A DNA stretch of 64,000 bases. Source: Kuafuiihalomonas sp050331295. GTDB lineage: Bacteria > Myxococcota > Kuafuiibacteriia > Kuafuiibacteriales > Kuafuiibacteriaceae. The DNA lies in assembly GCA_050331295.1 (NCBI GenBank), contig JBHJGZ010000008.1, positions 186,001 through 250,000 of the forward strand, written 5' to 3'. A model generated the notes under the pieces. The model was not told where the DNA came from. It did no database searches and was given only the letters and a program-made list of their open reading frames with translations. The position numbers and the translations under genes were made by a program. Below are positions 33,847 to 42,361 of this stretch, piece after piece (positions within the stretch are counted from its first letter, which is position 1; each line of letters starts with the position of its first letter).

Positions 33847-34668
33847 ATGGATGAAGGGCTTCTCGAACGGCTCGCTCGGGCGCGGCCCAAGCTGGCCCGA
33901 ATCGGGATTCGGCGGGAACAGGCGGCCCAGTTCTTCGACGCCACGTTCTCACTCCTGATCTCAGGGGGACATCCCGGAGACTGCATCAGCCGATTTCGTG
34001 CCGCCGCCACCCGCGTCGAGGCAGACCTTTCGGAATTGCTATCTGGCGTTGGGCACGAACCCGTGGACCGCTACGTCCGGACCTTCTTCGAGGGGCTCAT
34101 CGAAGTCAGTCAGTGTCTCGGCAAGGACGCGGCCTTCATCCAGGAGAACGACCCGGCAGCCAAGAACTTGGATGTCGTCGTTTTGGCCTATCCCGGGTTT
34201 TATGCCATCAGTGCCTACCGCGTCGCTCACCTGCTTGCGATGATGAAGGTCCCCACGCTTCCTCGCCTCATCACGGAGTATGCCCACGAGCGCACCGGAG
34301 TCGACATTCATCCAAGTGCGACGATAGGCTGCCCGTTCTTCGTTGACCATGCGACGGGTGTCGTCGTCGGTGAGACGACGAGAATCGGGGACCGAGTGAA
34401 GTTGTATCAGGGCGTCACTCTTGGAGCGCTCAGCGTGAGCAAGGAGCTTTCCGATGCCCAGCGTCACCCCACCATCGGAGACGACGTCGTGATCTATGCG
34501 AATGCCACCGTTCTCGGTGGAGACACCCATATTGGAGCGGGTTCGGTCATCGGCGGGAACGTGTGGCTGACCGAATCAGTCCCACCTCGTTCCGTCGTAT
34601 ACCATCGCAGTACGGTACGCATCCGACATACCGAGGAACCGGACGATGGTATCGAATTCCACATCTGA
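33847..34668 (+). CDS. cysE: serine O-acetyltransferase (EpsC/CysE type)
   Basis: The 273-residue protein makes O-acetylserine from serine and acetyl-CoA, the first step of cysteine synthesis. The N-terminal helical domain is followed by a left-handed beta-helix with hexapeptide repeats: VDIHPSATIG, FFVDHATGVVVGETTRIGD, VTLGALS, HPTIGDDVVIYANATVLGG and IGAGSVIGGNVWL. His-Asp residues (DHATG) form the acyl-transfer site. The extra N-terminal helices (length about 270) match the EpsC branch. The cysteine synthase gene follows 3 bp later, so the two steps are one operon; the proteins usually form a complex. Confidence 0.94.
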   Translation: MDEGLLERLARARPKLARIGIRREQAAQFFDATFSLLISGGHPGDCISRFRAAATRVEADLSELLSGVGHEPVDRYVRTFFEGLIEVSQCLGKDAAFIQENDPAAKNLDVVVLAYPGFYAISAYRVAHLLAMMKVPTLPRLITEYAHERTGVDIHPSATIGCPFFVDHATGVVVGETTRIGDRVKLYQGVTLGALSVSKELSDAQRHPTIGDDVVIYANATVLGGDTHIGAGSVIGGNVWLTESVPPRSVVYHRSTVRIRHTEEPDDGIEFHI

Positions 34669-34671
34669 GCC

Positions 34672-35586
34672 ATGAAAGTCGATAACATACTCCAAACCGT
34701 AGGCCGTACACCGCATGTTCGCCTGCGCCACCTGTTCTCGTCCCGGATCAAAGTATGGATGAAGCTCGAGTCGGCCAATCCGGGCGGGAGCATCAAAGAT
34801 CGGATTGCCAAGGCCCTCTTGGAGAGCGCGGAACGTCAGGGCGTACTGACTCCGGAGAGTACAATCGTCGAACCGACGTCCGGCAACACTGGGATCGGAC
34901 TTGCGATGGCCGCAGCGGTGAAAGGCTATCGGCTCATCCTGGTCATGCCGGAATCCATGTCGATGGAGCGTCGGCGTCTGATGGCGGCCTATGGCGCCGA
35001 GTTTCACCTCACCCCGCGGGAAAAGGGAATGCGTGGTGCAATCGAAAGAGCCGAGCAACTGCTGGAGGACTTCAAACCGGCCTGGATGCCCGGCCAGTTC
35101 GACAATCCCGCCAACGTCGACGTGCATCGTCGGGAGTCGGCGCGTGAGATTCTCGAGGACTTTCCGGACGGACTGGACGCGCTGATCACCGGCGTCGGGA
35201 CCGGTGGTCACATCACCGGAGTGGGTCAGGTTCTCAAGCAGTCGTGGCCCAAGTGCCAGGTCTTTGCCGTCGAGCCGCAACGCTCCGCTGTACTTTCTGG
35301 CGGGACGGCACAGCCCCACCGGCTGCAGGGAATCGGGGCTGGCTTTGTTCCGTCGATCCTGGACCGAAACATCCTGGACGGCATCGTCCCGGTCACCGAA
35401 GAAGCCGCCTTTAGTTACACCGCTCGATTGGCCCGAGAGGAGGGCATCCTGTGTGGCATTTCCACCGGCGCCTCCCTCGCCGCCGTAGCAGAGCTCGAGC
35501 CGAGTTTGCCTCGAGATTCTCGAGTTTTGACGTACGGCTATGACACGGGCGAAAGGTATCTTTCGACGGACGGACTCTTCTTCTGA
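34672..35586 (+). CDS. cysK: cysteine synthase (O-acetylserine sulfhydrylase)
   Basis: The 304-residue PLP enzyme condenses O-acetylserine and sulfide to cysteine. The PLP-binding lysine is K42 in ANPGGSIKDRIA. The phosphate-binding PTSGNTGIGL lies at 68-77, and GVGTGGHITG and the C-terminal GISTGASLAAVA loop complete the site. It follows cysE directly. The family normally has an extended C-terminus that binds SAT; here it ends in LFF, consistent with a short tail. Confidence 0.95.
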   Translation: MKVDNILQTVGRTPHVRLRHLFSSRIKVWMKLESANPGGSIKDRIAKALLESAERQGVLTPESTIVEPTSGNTGIGLAMAAAVKGYRLILVMPESMSMERRRLMAAYGAEFHLTPREKGMRGAIERAEQLLEDFKPAWMPGQFDNPANVDVHRRESAREILEDFPDGLDALITGVGTGGHITGVGQVLKQSWPKCQVFAVEPQRSAVLSGGTAQPHRLQGIGAGFVPSILDRNILDGIVPVTEEAAFSYTARLAREEGILCGISTGASLAAVAELEPSLPRDSRVLTYGYDTGERYLSTDGLFF

Positions 35587-35648
35587 GTGGTGACTCGAGC
35601 CTTCGAGAGCGCGAAGTCCTTTGGTGCGACCTGAGACGAGACCGACTC

Positions 35649-36407
35649 GTGATATCGGTGAGAGAAGTATCGAAACACTTCGGCGAGTACGTCGCCGTCG
35701 CCCCAACCACGATGGACTTCGTGGCGGGGAAGACAACGGCACTGATCGGTCCGAGCGGATGTGGGAAATCGACCTTGCTGCGGCTGATGCTCGGTCTCTT
35801 GATGCCCGACCGAGGTGAGATCCAATTCGATGGCGACGTTGTCACGCCGTACAACGTTCGAACCATCAGAAAGCGGGTGGGCTATGCTCTTCAGTCCGGC
35901 GGACTGTTTCCGCACCTGACGGCCCGCGGGAACATCGAGTTTCCGGCTCGGCACGCAGGGTGGAGTCGCCTGAGGATCCAGGAGAGGCTGGAGGAACTCA
36001 CGGCGATGATGCATCTCTCCGCCGACCTTCTGCCGCGGTTTCCGGCCGAGCTGTCGGGTGGTCAGCGACAACGGATCGCCTTGACCCGAGCGCTCTTCCT
36101 GGATCCCGAAGTGCTGCTGTTGGACGAGCCGCTGGGCGCATTGGACCCGATTATTCGCGGCGACCTGCAACGCGAGCTCGGAAGCCTTTTTGAGATGATG
36201 AACAAGACCGTCGTGATCGTGACGCATGACCTCGCGGAGGCCGCCTTTCTTGCCCCTGATGACATCGCTTTGATGCGTCACGGCGCTATCGTGCAGCGGG
36301 GTTCTTTTGAACAGCTTCGGTTGAATCCAGCCGACGACTTCGTGCGGGAGTTCGTCGCGAATCAGGTAGATCGCGTGGCAGCCCTCTTGACCGGGGTGAC
36401 AACGTGA
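35649..36407 (+). CDS. osmoprotectant ABC transporter ATP-binding subunit
   Basis: The 252-residue ATPase has Walker A GPSGCGKST, the Q-loop in ALQSGG, signature LSGGQRQRIALTRAL, Walker B VLLLDEPLGALD and the switch His in VTHDLAEA. Sequence and length agree with the OpuCA/ProV branch without CBS domains. Start is GTG at 35649. The permease gene overlaps its stop (GTGA), forming one import system for glycine betaine, choline or similar quaternary amines. It fits with the other osmotic-stress-type genes in the window, such as the MscS channel. Confidence 0.92.
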   Translation: MISVREVSKHFGEYVAVAPTTMDFVAGKTTALIGPSGCGKSTLLRLMLGLLMPDRGEIQFDGDVVTPYNVRTIRKRVGYALQSGGLFPHLTARGNIEFPARHAGWSRLRIQERLEELTAMMHLSADLLPRFPAELSGGQRQRIALTRALFLDPEVLLLDEPLGALDPIIRGDLQRELGSLFEMMNKTVVIVTHDLAEAAFLAPDDIALMRHGAIVQRGSFEQLRLNPADDFVREFVANQVDRVAALLTGVTT

Positions 36408-37897
36408 AGGTGCGCTCTTGGTTTCTTCAAATGGTGACCCTCGTCGTTTGTGGGGCATCATCCGCGCGGGCTCAGCCCATTGAGGTCGGCGCCAAGAGCT
36501 TCACGGAGTCGGCCATCCTCGGACACATGCTTCGCTATTTGGCCGAAGACGCGGGCGCGGTGACCGAGTTCCGAAGCTTCCCCGGCTCCGCAGTGGTTTT
36601 CTCGGCACTGTTGGCTGGAGAGATCGATCTATACGTCGAGTATACTGGAACGCTCAGACAGGAGCTGCTGGCCAAGCTCGAGATCGAATCCGACGAAGAT
36701 CTGCTGACGGCTCTATCGAAACGGGGGCTCGCTCTCTCGAAACCGATCGGCTTCAACAACAGCTACGTCATGGGGGTGGCCGGCGCCGTGGCCGAAAAGC
36801 ACGGCCTACGACGGGTCTCCGACCTCAGAACTCATCCCGATCTCAATGTCGCGGTGTCCAGTGAGTTCTTGGATCGAGGTGATGGTTGGTCGGGTCTCGT
36901 GGATGTCTACCGACTTCCGCAACGGGCTCGAGGGATCCAGCACTCTTTGGTCTACGGTGCTCTTCGGACCGGAGCGGTCGATGTCACGGATCTGTATGCT
37001 ACGGATCCGCAGATCGATGCCCTCGACCTGGTCCCTTTGCGGGACGACCGGAACTACTTTCCACGTTACGACGCCGTCGTGCTCTATCGTGCTCGCCTCC
37101 AAGAGCTGGCGCCGCAAGCGCTGGCGTCGATGCTCCGCCTGGAAGGAGCGATTGACGAAGATATGATGCGCCGTTTGAATCGACGCTCCGAGATCGGCAC
37201 GGATGGTCAGCGCGTGCCGCCGGTCGTCGTGGCTCGGGACGCGGTGGGTGAATTGTTCGGAGTGCGCGGGGTGAAGCAGCCGGATTCGTTGTTGATCCGC
37301 ATCGCGGAGCGCACCAAAGAGCACGCCGTTCTCGTTTCGGCATCGATGTTCGTGGCGGTTGGACTGGCCGTCCCTCTGGGAGCGTGGGCGGCGCGATCGA
37401 GGACGTTGGCCGTTTCGGTACTGGCGGCCACCGGCATCTTCCAGACGATCCCGTCCATTGCGCTGCTCGTCCTCCTGATCGCCCCGTTTGGAATCGGAGC
37501 TCAGACCGCCATCATCGCTCTGGTGCTCTATTCGCTCTTGCCGATCGTCCGGAATACCTACGCTGGCCTCCACGGCATCCCCGGAGAGCTGATCGAGTCA
37601 GCGGAAGCGATCGGCCTGTCGAGATGGCAGCGGCTTCGATGGATTGAGCTTCCGTTGGCCTTGCCCACAATCCTCGCGGGAGTGAAGACCTCGTTGATCA
37701 TCAATATCGGAACGGCCACGCTGGGCGGTTTCATCTCGGCGGGTGGTTACGGCCAGCCGATCTTCACCGGCATCACGCAGAACGACTTCGACCGGATCTT
37801 GGAAGGAGCGTTGCCGGCTGCGGTCATGGCCATTGCGGTGCAAGTCGCATTCGATGGCTTGGATAAGGTCGTGATTTCCAAAGGGCTACGCAGATAG
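36404..37897 (+). CDS. osmoprotectant ABC substrate-binding/permease fusion
   Basis: 497 residues. A signal peptide (cleaved near ARAQ, about 23) is followed by a quaternary-amine substrate-binding domain (about 25-290) starting IEVGAKSFTESAILG, with the EYTGT motif of choline/betaine binders. About six membrane helices (about 300-490) form the permease; the EAA-type loop reads ESAEAIGLSRWQRLRWIELP. This binding-domain-first layout is known in OpuC/OsmF-type fusions. It overlaps the ATPase gene by 4 bp and the convergent antiporter by 12 bp. Confidence 0.92.
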   Translation: MKVRSWFLQMVTLVVCGASSARAQPIEVGAKSFTESAILGHMLRYLAEDAGAVTEFRSFPGSAVVFSALLAGEIDLYVEYTGTLRQELLAKLEIESDEDLLTALSKRGLALSKPIGFNNSYVMGVAGAVAEKHGLRRVSDLRTHPDLNVAVSSEFLDRGDGWSGLVDVYRLPQRARGIQHSLVYGALRTGAVDVTDLYATDPQIDALDLVPLRDDRNYFPRYDAVVLYRARLQELAPQALASMLRLEGAIDEDMMRRLNRRSEIGTDGQRVPPVVVARDAVGELFGVRGVKQPDSLLIRIAERTKEHAVLVSASMFVAVGLAVPLGAWAARSRTLAVSVLAATGIFQTIPSIALLVLLIAPFGIGAQTAIIALVLYSLLPIVRNTYAGLHGIPGELIESAEAIGLSRWQRLRWIELPLALPTILAGVKTSLIINIGTATLGGFISAGGYGQPIFTGITQNDFDRILEGALPAAVMAIAVQVAFDGLDKVVISKGLRR

Positions 37898-39670
37898 GAG
37901 TTGAGGAGGAGCTGCTATCCAAATCACGGATGACGGCTGGCCCGTCATTTCTTCGTGCGTGGGTATCTGAAGTCGACCGTTGGCGTGAATGACTGCAATC
38001 AGCCAAGCCCCTTCGTTCTTTTCCCGAAACGCTTCGAGTCCGAAGTCCTCGCTCAGTCTCGTGAGCTTCACCGCCCCGCCGGCTCGCAGGCGCTGGATGA
38101 CCTCCGGACGCGTGACACCGTGAACGTAGCGGGCCCGGAGGTGCTTCGGCGTTTCCGAGCCTCCTTCCACCAGTCTGAGCTGGTAGCATTGGTCGTCGAA
38201 GCGCTCCCGGAACTGAAGCGCGGCGATTGCGTTCAGTTCCTCTCGGTCCGTGGTGCTCATGAAATGTCCGATGCCCGAAAGATCCAGGGCGTCCAGGTCG
38301 GCCTCCGAAGGAAGCTTCACGTACTCGGCCTCGAATCCGTCGCCTCGGGCCCGGAGGACCTGTCGATAGTCCTCGTCCAAGAGCAGCGCCCGCAGCCCCG
38401 AGTCCTTCAACGCCGACGCCAGCCCGCAGGAGAACGGTTGAATGCCCAATATCGCCAAGCCTTGGGGGTTCGGGTCGGTCAAGCCGAGCCATCGCGCCAA
38501 GAAGGGGGTCGAAACGGAGTAGATGACGACCGTACTTGCTACCACGGCGATGGTGAGCGGCAAGAAGAGCTCAGCGCCCTTCAAACCCTGGCCTTCGAGC
38601 TGCAGCGTGAACACCGAAGCTACCGCGGCGGCGACCACACCGCGCGGGGCCACCGACGCGATCAGGATGCGTTCCCGGAACTCCACGTCGCTCCCCCATA
38701 GACTCGAGAACACCGCGATCGGTCTGACCAGGAGGATCAGCCCCAGGATCCACAGAATGGAGCCTGGCGTCAGGGACAGAAGGCGATCCGTATCCATCTG
38801 TCCGATCAACAGAATGAATAGAACGCCTACCAGGAGAACTTGAAGATCTTCGTGAAAGCGCCTCAGCTCGTGGGTGCTGATGGTTGGCTGGGATGCCATG
38901 ACGACGCCCAAGACCGTCACCGCCAAAAGACCCGCTTCGGGCTGAGCAATGTTGGCGAGCGTCTGGACGCACAAAACCGCCGCGATGCTGCTCAGTCCTT
39001 CCAAGTAGGTCGGGATCAGGCTGCGCCGCAAGGCGGACGTCAATGCCAACGCGGTGACCCCGCCCAGTGAAACGCCGACGACGGCGCTCTTGACCACGCC
39101 GAAGACCGCTATCGGCAGGGCCTCGCGAAACTCGCCGGTCTGCACCACCTGAAACGTGATGATGGCCAAGACCGCGCCGACCGGGTCGTTGAGGACGCCT
39201 TCGAACTGGAGAATCAGTCCCGAGGAACCCTTGACCCGTAGATGGCGAAAGAGAGGTCCGACCACCGTAGGACCGGTCACCACCAAAATCGCGCCGAGTA
39301 CCGCCGCGATGGAAGGCCCCACCGGTGTGAGGAGGTAGGCCGTTCCAGCCGCCAGGAACCACGTGAGGAGGATGCCGATGCTGATCAATCCGCGCATCGG
39401 ACGGGCAAACTTTGCGAGGTCCTGAAGCTGGAGATTCAGTCCTCCTTCGAAAAGAATGAGGCCAGCTGCCACCGGGACGAAGCCGGCGGTGAACTCCGCG
39501 GTGCTCTCTCCATATGGGGCGAAGAACGGTTGGGCTGCAAAGCCAACCGCGAGGAGAAAGAGAAGCGCCGGGACCCGGGTTCGCCAAGCCACCCATTGGC
39601 ACGCGAACGCCGCAGCGACCACCAGCGCCACGGCCATGGAGGCATCGATGTGCACGGCGTGTGCGAACAC
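37886..39670 (-). CDS. cation:proton antiporter (CPA1/NhaP type) with cytosolic regulatory domain
   Basis: The 594-residue protein has about 12 membrane helices to residue about 405. The core shows LILFEGGLNLQLQDL, TGPTVVGPLFR and the ion-binding helix GVLNDPVGAVLAII, characteristic of the NhaP/CPA1 group. The remaining about 190 residues are soluble: a TrkA-N-like Rossmann part (GLAILGIQPFSCGLASAL, ALLLDEDYRQV) and a TrkA-C-like end. Such domains gate antiport by nucleotide or ion binding. It exchanges Na+ or K+ for H+. It ends inside the osmoprotectant permease gene. Confidence 0.92.
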   Translation of the reverse strand: MFAHAVHIDASMAVALVVAAAFACQWVAWRTRVPALLFLLAVGFAAQPFFAPYGESTAEFTAGFVPVAAGLILFEGGLNLQLQDLAKFARPMRGLISIGILLTWFLAAGTAYLLTPVGPSIAAVLGAILVVTGPTVVGPLFRHLRVKGSSGLILQFEGVLNDPVGAVLAIITFQVVQTGEFREALPIAVFGVVKSAVVGVSLGGVTALALTSALRRSLIPTYLEGLSSIAAVLCVQTLANIAQPEAGLLAVTVLGVVMASQPTISTHELRRFHEDLQVLLVGVLFILLIGQMDTDRLLSLTPGSILWILGLILLVRPIAVFSSLWGSDVEFRERILIASVAPRGVVAAAVASVFTLQLEGQGLKGAELFLPLTIAVVASTVVIYSVSTPFLARWLGLTDPNPQGLAILGIQPFSCGLASALKDSGLRALLLDEDYRQVLRARGDGFEAEYVKLPSEADLDALDLSGIGHFMSTTDREELNAIAALQFRERFDDQCYQLRLVEGGSETPKHLRARYVHGVTRPEVIQRLRAGGAVKLTRLSEDFGLEAFREKNEGAWLIAVIHANGRLQIPTHEEMTGQPSSVIWIAAPPQLLSA

Positions 39671-39778
39671 CCCGGCTGGGCGTGGTCAAGCATCAGGCCA
39701 CGAAGAAGAATCAGAAAGTTCTCGCGGTATCGGAACCGTTCCTGGCTTTTGTCGACCCGATGGCGGATTGTCGATCCC

Positions 39779-40177
39779 GTGACGCGCGTGATGTTGGTGG
39801 AGGATGACCAGGACCTTCGCTTGGTCCTTCGCGACGGTCTCGTCGCCCGTGGCCACGTCGTCTGGGCATTCGGCAACGGCCGAGATGCCCTATCGGCCTG
39901 GGTCGATGGTCTGAAGGAACGCGCCGAGGTCGCCCTCATCGATCTGCACCTTCCCGACATGGACGGCACACGCTTGGCTGAAAAGCTCCGCGCCGTGGAC
40001 CGTCGCGTCGGTATCGTCTTTCTCACCGGTGACTCTGTATCGCGGGCCCAGGTCCTCGACCTGGTTTTGACCAAACCCGTCGATTTCGAAGAGATCGGTC
40101 GAGCTTTGGTTCAACTCCATGTAGCACGGTGGGCTCATCCCGAAGACTCCCTCGGTCGCTTTCACGAATTGATATGA
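39779..40177 (+). CDS. single-domain response regulator
   Basis: 132 residues, only a receiver domain. MLVEDDQD is the acidic pocket, D55 in ALIDLHLPDMDG is the phosphoacceptor, FLTGDS holds the conserved Thr, and LTKPVD the Lys. No output domain follows. Start is GTG at 39779; another GTG (39788) is three codons later. The stop overlaps the ATG of the histidine kinase (ATGA), so the pair is translationally coupled. It may be a phosphate shuttle or feedback sink for the kinase. Confidence 0.88.
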   Translation: MTRVMLVEDDQDLRLVLRDGLVARGHVVWAFGNGRDALSAWVDGLKERAEVALIDLHLPDMDGTRLAEKLRAVDRRVGIVFLTGDSVSRAQVLDLVLTKPVDFEEIGRALVQLHVARWAHPEDSLGRFHELI

Positions 40178-41448
40178 CGGAGTCCGAAGCCGATCTGACA
40201 AGGTGGCTTTGTGAGAAGCTGCGCGAGGGGGCACCAACGGTCGTAGAGAACTGGCTCGACGCGCTCCGAAATCGCATCAGCACTCGATCGGCCCAGGTTC
40301 TTTCAGAGACTGCCCTGAAGAACCACATCCCGCCGGTCATTTGCAGCATCGCGGACTACGTCGAATCGCCCCGCGAAGCCGGGCGCTCCACCCTGCTCGG
40401 ACAGCTTCGGACTCATGCGAAGGTCCGGTTCGACCAGGGATATGACATCCAGGAGCTTCTGCTGGAGTTCGATGCTCTCGCTGAATGCATCGACGCCTTC
40501 GTCGACGAAAAGCTTGCAGAGCGCGCGTCGCCGGTAGGGGGCCGCGATTTGGTCAAGGTTTTTTCGCGCTTGACGTCAGGAACGCGAGCCATAGGTTTTG
40601 TGACGGTAGGGCTGTACAAAGAGACCGAAGACAAGCAGCGCTCCGTGGTTCTGGAGCAGCTCCAGACCTTCGCGGACGCCCTCACGCACGAGATCCGAAC
40701 CCCCTTACAAACCATCCGCCTGGCCGGCCAGAATGTTCGTGCCATTGTCGGCGATAGCCAGACCGATACCCTCGACCGAAACATGACCATGATGGAGCGC
40801 GCGCTGGACCGCGCCCAATCTCTCTTGGAGGACATTCGGATCCTCACTTCATCCACCCACGGGGTTCGGGAAGCACACTGGGACACTTTGACGTCGATTC
40901 TGATGGATGTTGCCGACGAGATGCGGTCCGCAGCCGAGCGCGCCCAAGTTCGGATCGACATCGATGGTGCGATTCCAGATCTCACAGCCGACCGGTCGGT
41001 TACGCACCTGGCCTTGATCAACGCAGTGGGCAACGCCATCAAGTATGCCGACCGCGCGCGCGAAGACCGGTGGGTACGCGTATGGGTCGAGGAAAAGCGG
41101 ACGGAATCGGGCCCTCGCATCCTCTTGAGTGTTCAGGACAATGGCGTGGGCATCCCGGCCGACAGTGTCGACCAGGTGTTTCGCCGACAGTTCCGTGCAC
41201 ACCCTGAGTTGGCCGAGGGAGTCGGGCTAGGTCTCACAATTACCAAACAGGTGGTTGAAGCAGCCGGCGGCTCGATCCAGCTCACGTCCATCGAGGGCAA
41301 GGGCACCACGCTTCGCTTCGATCTTCGGGCTGGACCGGGCGAGCGGTTCGACGGGGAAGGTGACGAGGTTCTCGAGCGAGTTGTAGACCAGGTTGGCGGC
41401 GACCCATCACGTAGTGGGAACCGCTCGGAGACGCCCGATGAGTCATAG
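40174..41448 (+). CDS. soluble histidine kinase with RsbRD-like N-terminal sensor
   Basis: 424 residues, no membrane helix. Residues about 1-145 are helical and resemble the RsbRD N-terminal domain of general-stress regulators (CEKLREGAPTVVENWLDAL, then NHIPPVICSIADYV). The dimerisation/phosphoacceptor helix has H172 in ALTHEIRTPLQTIRLAG. The ATP-binding domain has the N-box NAVGNAIKYA (N near 287), G1 DNGVGIP and G2 EGVGLGLTI. It overlaps the receiver gene upstream and the mini-DHp gene downstream (11 bp). The C-terminal about 35 residues are Gly/Glu-rich and unstructured. A cytosolic stress signal is inferred. Confidence 0.9.
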   Translation: MTESEADLTRWLCEKLREGAPTVVENWLDALRNRISTRSAQVLSETALKNHIPPVICSIADYVESPREAGRSTLLGQLRTHAKVRFDQGYDIQELLLEFDALAECIDAFVDEKLAERASPVGGRDLVKVFSRLTSGTRAIGFVTVGLYKETEDKQRSVVLEQLQTFADALTHEIRTPLQTIRLAGQNVRAIVGDSQTDTLDRNMTMMERALDRAQSLLEDIRILTSSTHGVREAHWDTLTSILMDVADEMRSAAERAQVRIDIDGAIPDLTADRSVTHLALINAVGNAIKYADRAREDRWVRVWVEEKRTESGPRILLSVQDNGVGIPADSVDQVFRRQFRAHPELAEGVGLGLTITKQVVEAAGGSIQLTSIEGKGTTLRFDLRAGPGERFDGEGDEVLERVVDQVGGDPSRSGNRSETPDES

Positions 41449-41635
41449 CGACAAGATACGACGCCTCATTCACGACATTCGAACGCCCTTGAATACGCTG
41501 CAGGTTTCATTGCGCGGGCTGAAGCCGGGCAGCGGACAAGAAGAGCTGCTGGGCATCTGTTTGCAGAGCCTGAGCAAGATCGAAGCCCGTCTCCAAAAAG
41601 AGCTTGCAGAGCTCCCTTCGTCAGCTTCCGAGTAG
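41438..41635 (+). CDS. 65-residue stand-alone phosphoacceptor (DHp-like) protein
   Basis: The protein is essentially one histidine-kinase dimerisation/phosphoacceptor helix pair: IHDIRTPLNTLQ carries an H-box-like His (H12), followed by a turn and a second Leu/Glu/Lys helix (LLGICLQSLSKIEARLQ). No ATP-binding domain or other domain follows. A GGAG ribosome site lies 7 nt before the ATG, which sits inside the last codons of the histidine kinase gene; Dps follows 13 bp later. It could accept phosphate, form mixed dimers with the kinase, or block it. It is not a known family member that I recognise, so the function is inference. Confidence 0.75.
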   Translation: MSHSDKIRRLIHDIRTPLNTLQVSLRGLKPGSGQEELLGICLQSLSKIEARLQKELAELPSSASE

Positions 41636-41648
41636 CGAGGGAGACAAA

Positions 41649-42284
41649 ATGGCCCAGGGACGCGCGTTTGTCTCGCAAGTCTGTCTCGCGATCGGACGAC
41701 GCAGCGGTCTGGCCTTCGAATCCGCCGGCCAATCGGGTGGTGGATCGCGAAAAACCGCTGGCATAGCGCATGCACAACTCCTCGTCGTGATGCGAATGTT
41801 TCCATCCCACGTTCGTTTGGGAACCGAAACCAGACACGAGATGTGCCAGCTCTTGAATACGTCTCTGGCCGCGACCCTCGACCTCACGTACCAGGTCAAA
41901 CAGGCCCACTGGAACATCAAAGGGCCCCAATTCTTCGCGCGTCATGAGCTCTTCGACAAGTTGGCCGACCGCGTTCGGGGCTTCTCGGACGACATCGCAG
42001 AAAGGGTGTCGACTCTCGGGGGCTACGCTCGAGGGACGGTGCGGATGTCAGCAGAAGGCTCACCGCTCGCCGAATACGATAGCGACGCCGTGCAAGGAAA
42101 GGCTCATATCCGGACCCTCGTGGATCGCTACGGCCACCTTTGTGGCTTGCTCCGAGAGCAGATCGGAACGGTTCAGAAGCTCGATGACGTGGCGACCGAG
42201 GATCTCCTGACCGAGGTTGTTCGAGAGCTCGAGCTGGACATGTGGTTTCTCGAGAGCCACCTCAACGTAGAGCCCGAGAACTGA
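41649..42284 (+). CDS. dps: Dps-family ferritin with N-terminal extension
   Basis: The last about 165 residues are a Dps (DNA-protection-during-starvation) mini-ferritin: QAHWNIKGPQFFARHELFD and DDIAERVSTLGG hold the shared ferroxidase His, Asp and Glu residues. It oxidises and stores iron and can bind DNA. The ATG at 41649 was chosen for its GGGAG ribosome site 5 nt upstream and the 13-bp distance to the previous gene. That gives about 47 extra residues (Gly/Ser/Arg-rich) before the usual start at MFPSHVRLG (41796). These could bind DNA, or the real start could be 41790/41796. Confidence 0.9.
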   Translation: MAQGRAFVSQVCLAIGRRSGLAFESAGQSGGGSRKTAGIAHAQLLVVMRMFPSHVRLGTETRHEMCQLLNTSLAATLDLTYQVKQAHWNIKGPQFFARHELFDKLADRVRGFSDDIAERVSTLGGYARGTVRMSAEGSPLAEYDSDAVQGKAHIRTLVDRYGHLCGLLREQIGTVQKLDDVATEDLLTEVVRELELDMWFLESHLNVEPEN

Positions 42285-42361
42285 TAGGGAGAGCGGTTTT
42301 CCCGGTGTCTGAGTTGACCCGCACTGGTTCGCCGGGCGAAAGCGCAGTACGCCCAAGACGT

